Below are positions 63,228 through 64,000 of a DNA stretch of 64,000 bases, one piece after another. The stretch comes from an uncultured Bacteroidota bacterium (GTDB taxonomy: Bacteria; Bacteroidota; Bacteroidia; AKYH767-A; 2013-40CM-41-45), in assembly GCA_937871435.1 (NCBI GenBank), contig CALMQM010000102.1, positions 62,001-126,000 of the forward strand. Direction: 5' to 3'. Positions within the stretch are counted from its first letter, which is position 1. Every line of letters begins with the position of its first letter. A model generated the notes under the pieces. That model was not told where the DNA came from. It did not search any database and was given only the letters and a program-made list of their open reading frames with translations. A program made the translations under genes and the position numbers.

Positions 63228-64000
63228 TTACAAAAAAAGATCTGACGCGATCCTGTCGGCAAAGAATTTTCCTCTTCGGGTAAGCACAAGATTTTCTCCC
63301 TGTAATTCAATCTGCTCATCGTCGAGCAGGGGAATAATATTTCGCTGAAATTCCATCGCGGATTTTTCTCCGAATTCAAGAAACAGTTTACGCAAACTGA
63401 TACCCCAGATCGTGCGAAGTGAAGTCAGAATATATTCATTGAATTTTTCTTCATCTGATAATTCTTCACGTTCAAAAGGAACGATGCCTTCATCAATGTT
63501 GCGGATGTATTGAGGATTATTTGAAATGTTCCACTGACGACTTACTTTATTGTAAGAATGAGCAGAAGGGCCAATTCCAAGATAGGGCTCACCGTTCCAG
63601 TAACTGGTATTGTGCCTTGAATAACTTCCGGGCTTGGCAAAGTTTGAGATTTCATAATGTTCATACCCCGACCATGCAGCACGATCCATCAGCATTGCAA
63701 AATGGATAGCGGACAGTTCATCGTCGACTTCTTTAATTTTTCTATCACGAATAAGTTTTGCAAGAGCAGTTCTGGGTTCAACGGTTAATGAATAACAGGA
63801 AAGATGTTTTACATTTAATGAGAAAGCAGTATCCATATTTTTCTCCCAGGTTTCTTCACTGAGAGTCGGGATACCGTAAATCAAGTCAATAGAGATATTA
63901 TCGAATCCTCGATCCTGCGCGAGTCTGACCACATCATAAGCCTGCATCGCATTGTGCACTCTGTTCAGGTATTTCAGGTCTTCATCCGAAAAGCTTTGTA
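63228..64000 (-). CDS. hemW: HemW-like radical SAM haem chaperone, C-terminal part (5' end outside window)
   Basis: The minus-strand frame is open to the window edge; about 257 residues are visible. The in-window start reads QSFSDEDLKYLNRVHNAMQ, the known HemW motif that follows the radical SAM cluster domain, then ISIDLIYGIPTLSEETWEKN, LTVEPRTALAKL, YEHYEISNFAKPG, YSRHNTSYWNGEPYLGIGPSAHSY and the C-terminal winged-helix-like tail with LRTIWGISLRKL and LTRRGKFFADRI. HemW carries haem to respiratory enzymes; it was formerly annotated as oxygen-independent coproporphyrinogen oxidase. The cluster Cys motif is outside the window. Confidence 0.92.
   Translation of the reverse strand, partial: QSFSDEDLKYLNRVHNAMQAYDVVRLAQDRGFDNISIDLIYGIPTLSEETWEKNMDTAFSLNVKHLSCYSLTVEPRTALAKLIRDRKIKEVDDELSAIHFAMLMDRAAWSGYEHYEISNFAKPGSYSRHNTSYWNGEPYLGIGPSAHSYNKVSRQWNISNNPQYIRNIDEGIVPFEREELSDEEKFNEYILTSLRTIWGISLRKLFLEFGEKSAMEFQRNIIPLLDDEQIELQGENLVLTRRGKFFADRIASDLFL

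Noticed and set aside
1-64000. tRNA, rRNA, tmRNA, RNase P RNA and cobalamin riboswitch genes
   Set aside because: Read by eye on both strands, I saw no T-loop/CCA-type tRNA pattern, rRNA core sequence or B12-box before the radical SAM genes; a covariance search (tRNAscan-SE, Infernal) would be decisive.

Overview
The window comes from a chromosome of the phylum Bacteroidota. Supporting signs are type IX secretion (T9SS) type A and type B sorting domains with a PorP/SprF protein, the long form of IspG with a central insertion, a MurF-alanine racemase fusion, several families that as far as I know are mostly Bacteroidota (DUF2723, DUF6089, DUF3098, DUF4271, DUF5777), and repeated TAnnTTTG promoter elements. 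The order is probably near Chitinophagales or Sphingobacteriales, but that is inference. I found no rRNA, tRNA, CRISPR array, transposase or phage structural gene. The two genes at the window edges (DUF2723 and hemW) are cut.

Layout. 1-9.6 kb: end of a DUF2723 protein, a polysaccharide deacetylase, a DUF6089 outer-membrane protein, an uncharacterised helical protein, a T9SS cargo protein, ispG, a small winged-helix/membrane-protein pair, and tryptophan 2,3-dioxygenase. 9.9-18.7 kb (minus strand): pyruvate:ferredoxin oxidoreductase, a DUF3108 protein, scpB and leuS. 19-23 kb: ftsX, DUF3098, uppP, truB and queA. 23-28 kb: glutamate dehydrogenase, a small holin-like membrane protein, recJ and a glutaryl-CoA dehydrogenase-like enzyme.

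28.4-39.9 kb is the most unusual region. About ten genes run in one direction: a GT87 glycosyltransferase, a flippase, a zinc-ribbon methyltransferase, a 120-residue orphan, three cobalamin-binding-type radical SAM enzymes, two more methyltransferases, and a winged-helix/nucleotidyltransferase protein. Two candidate small genes (27 and 58 codons) lie in the gaps. It looks like a biosynthetic and export cluster of unknown product. An ECF sigma/anti-sigma pair follows directly, then a CX4CH lipoprotein, a YceI protein and a DUF5777 barrel.

43.5-49.5 kb: DUF4271, hemD, rnpA, yidD, an S41 protease and an O-antigen-ligase-like protein, tightly packed. 49.5-64 kb: a GT2 glycosyltransferase, meaB, a PKD-rich T9SS type B protein with its PorP/SprF partner, murF-alr and tdk, an uncharacterised gene next to rsmI, a 0.4 kb block of tandem repeats, a T9SS type A protein, a GT39 glycosyltransferase and the C-terminal part of hemW.

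Working together, the housekeeping genes cover cell wall and isoprenoid synthesis, translation, tRNA modification, haem synthesis and chromosome segregation. The accessory genes mostly serve the cell surface (T9SS cargo, glycan assembly) plus the radical SAM cluster. Names rest on motif recognition by eye; no database search was run.
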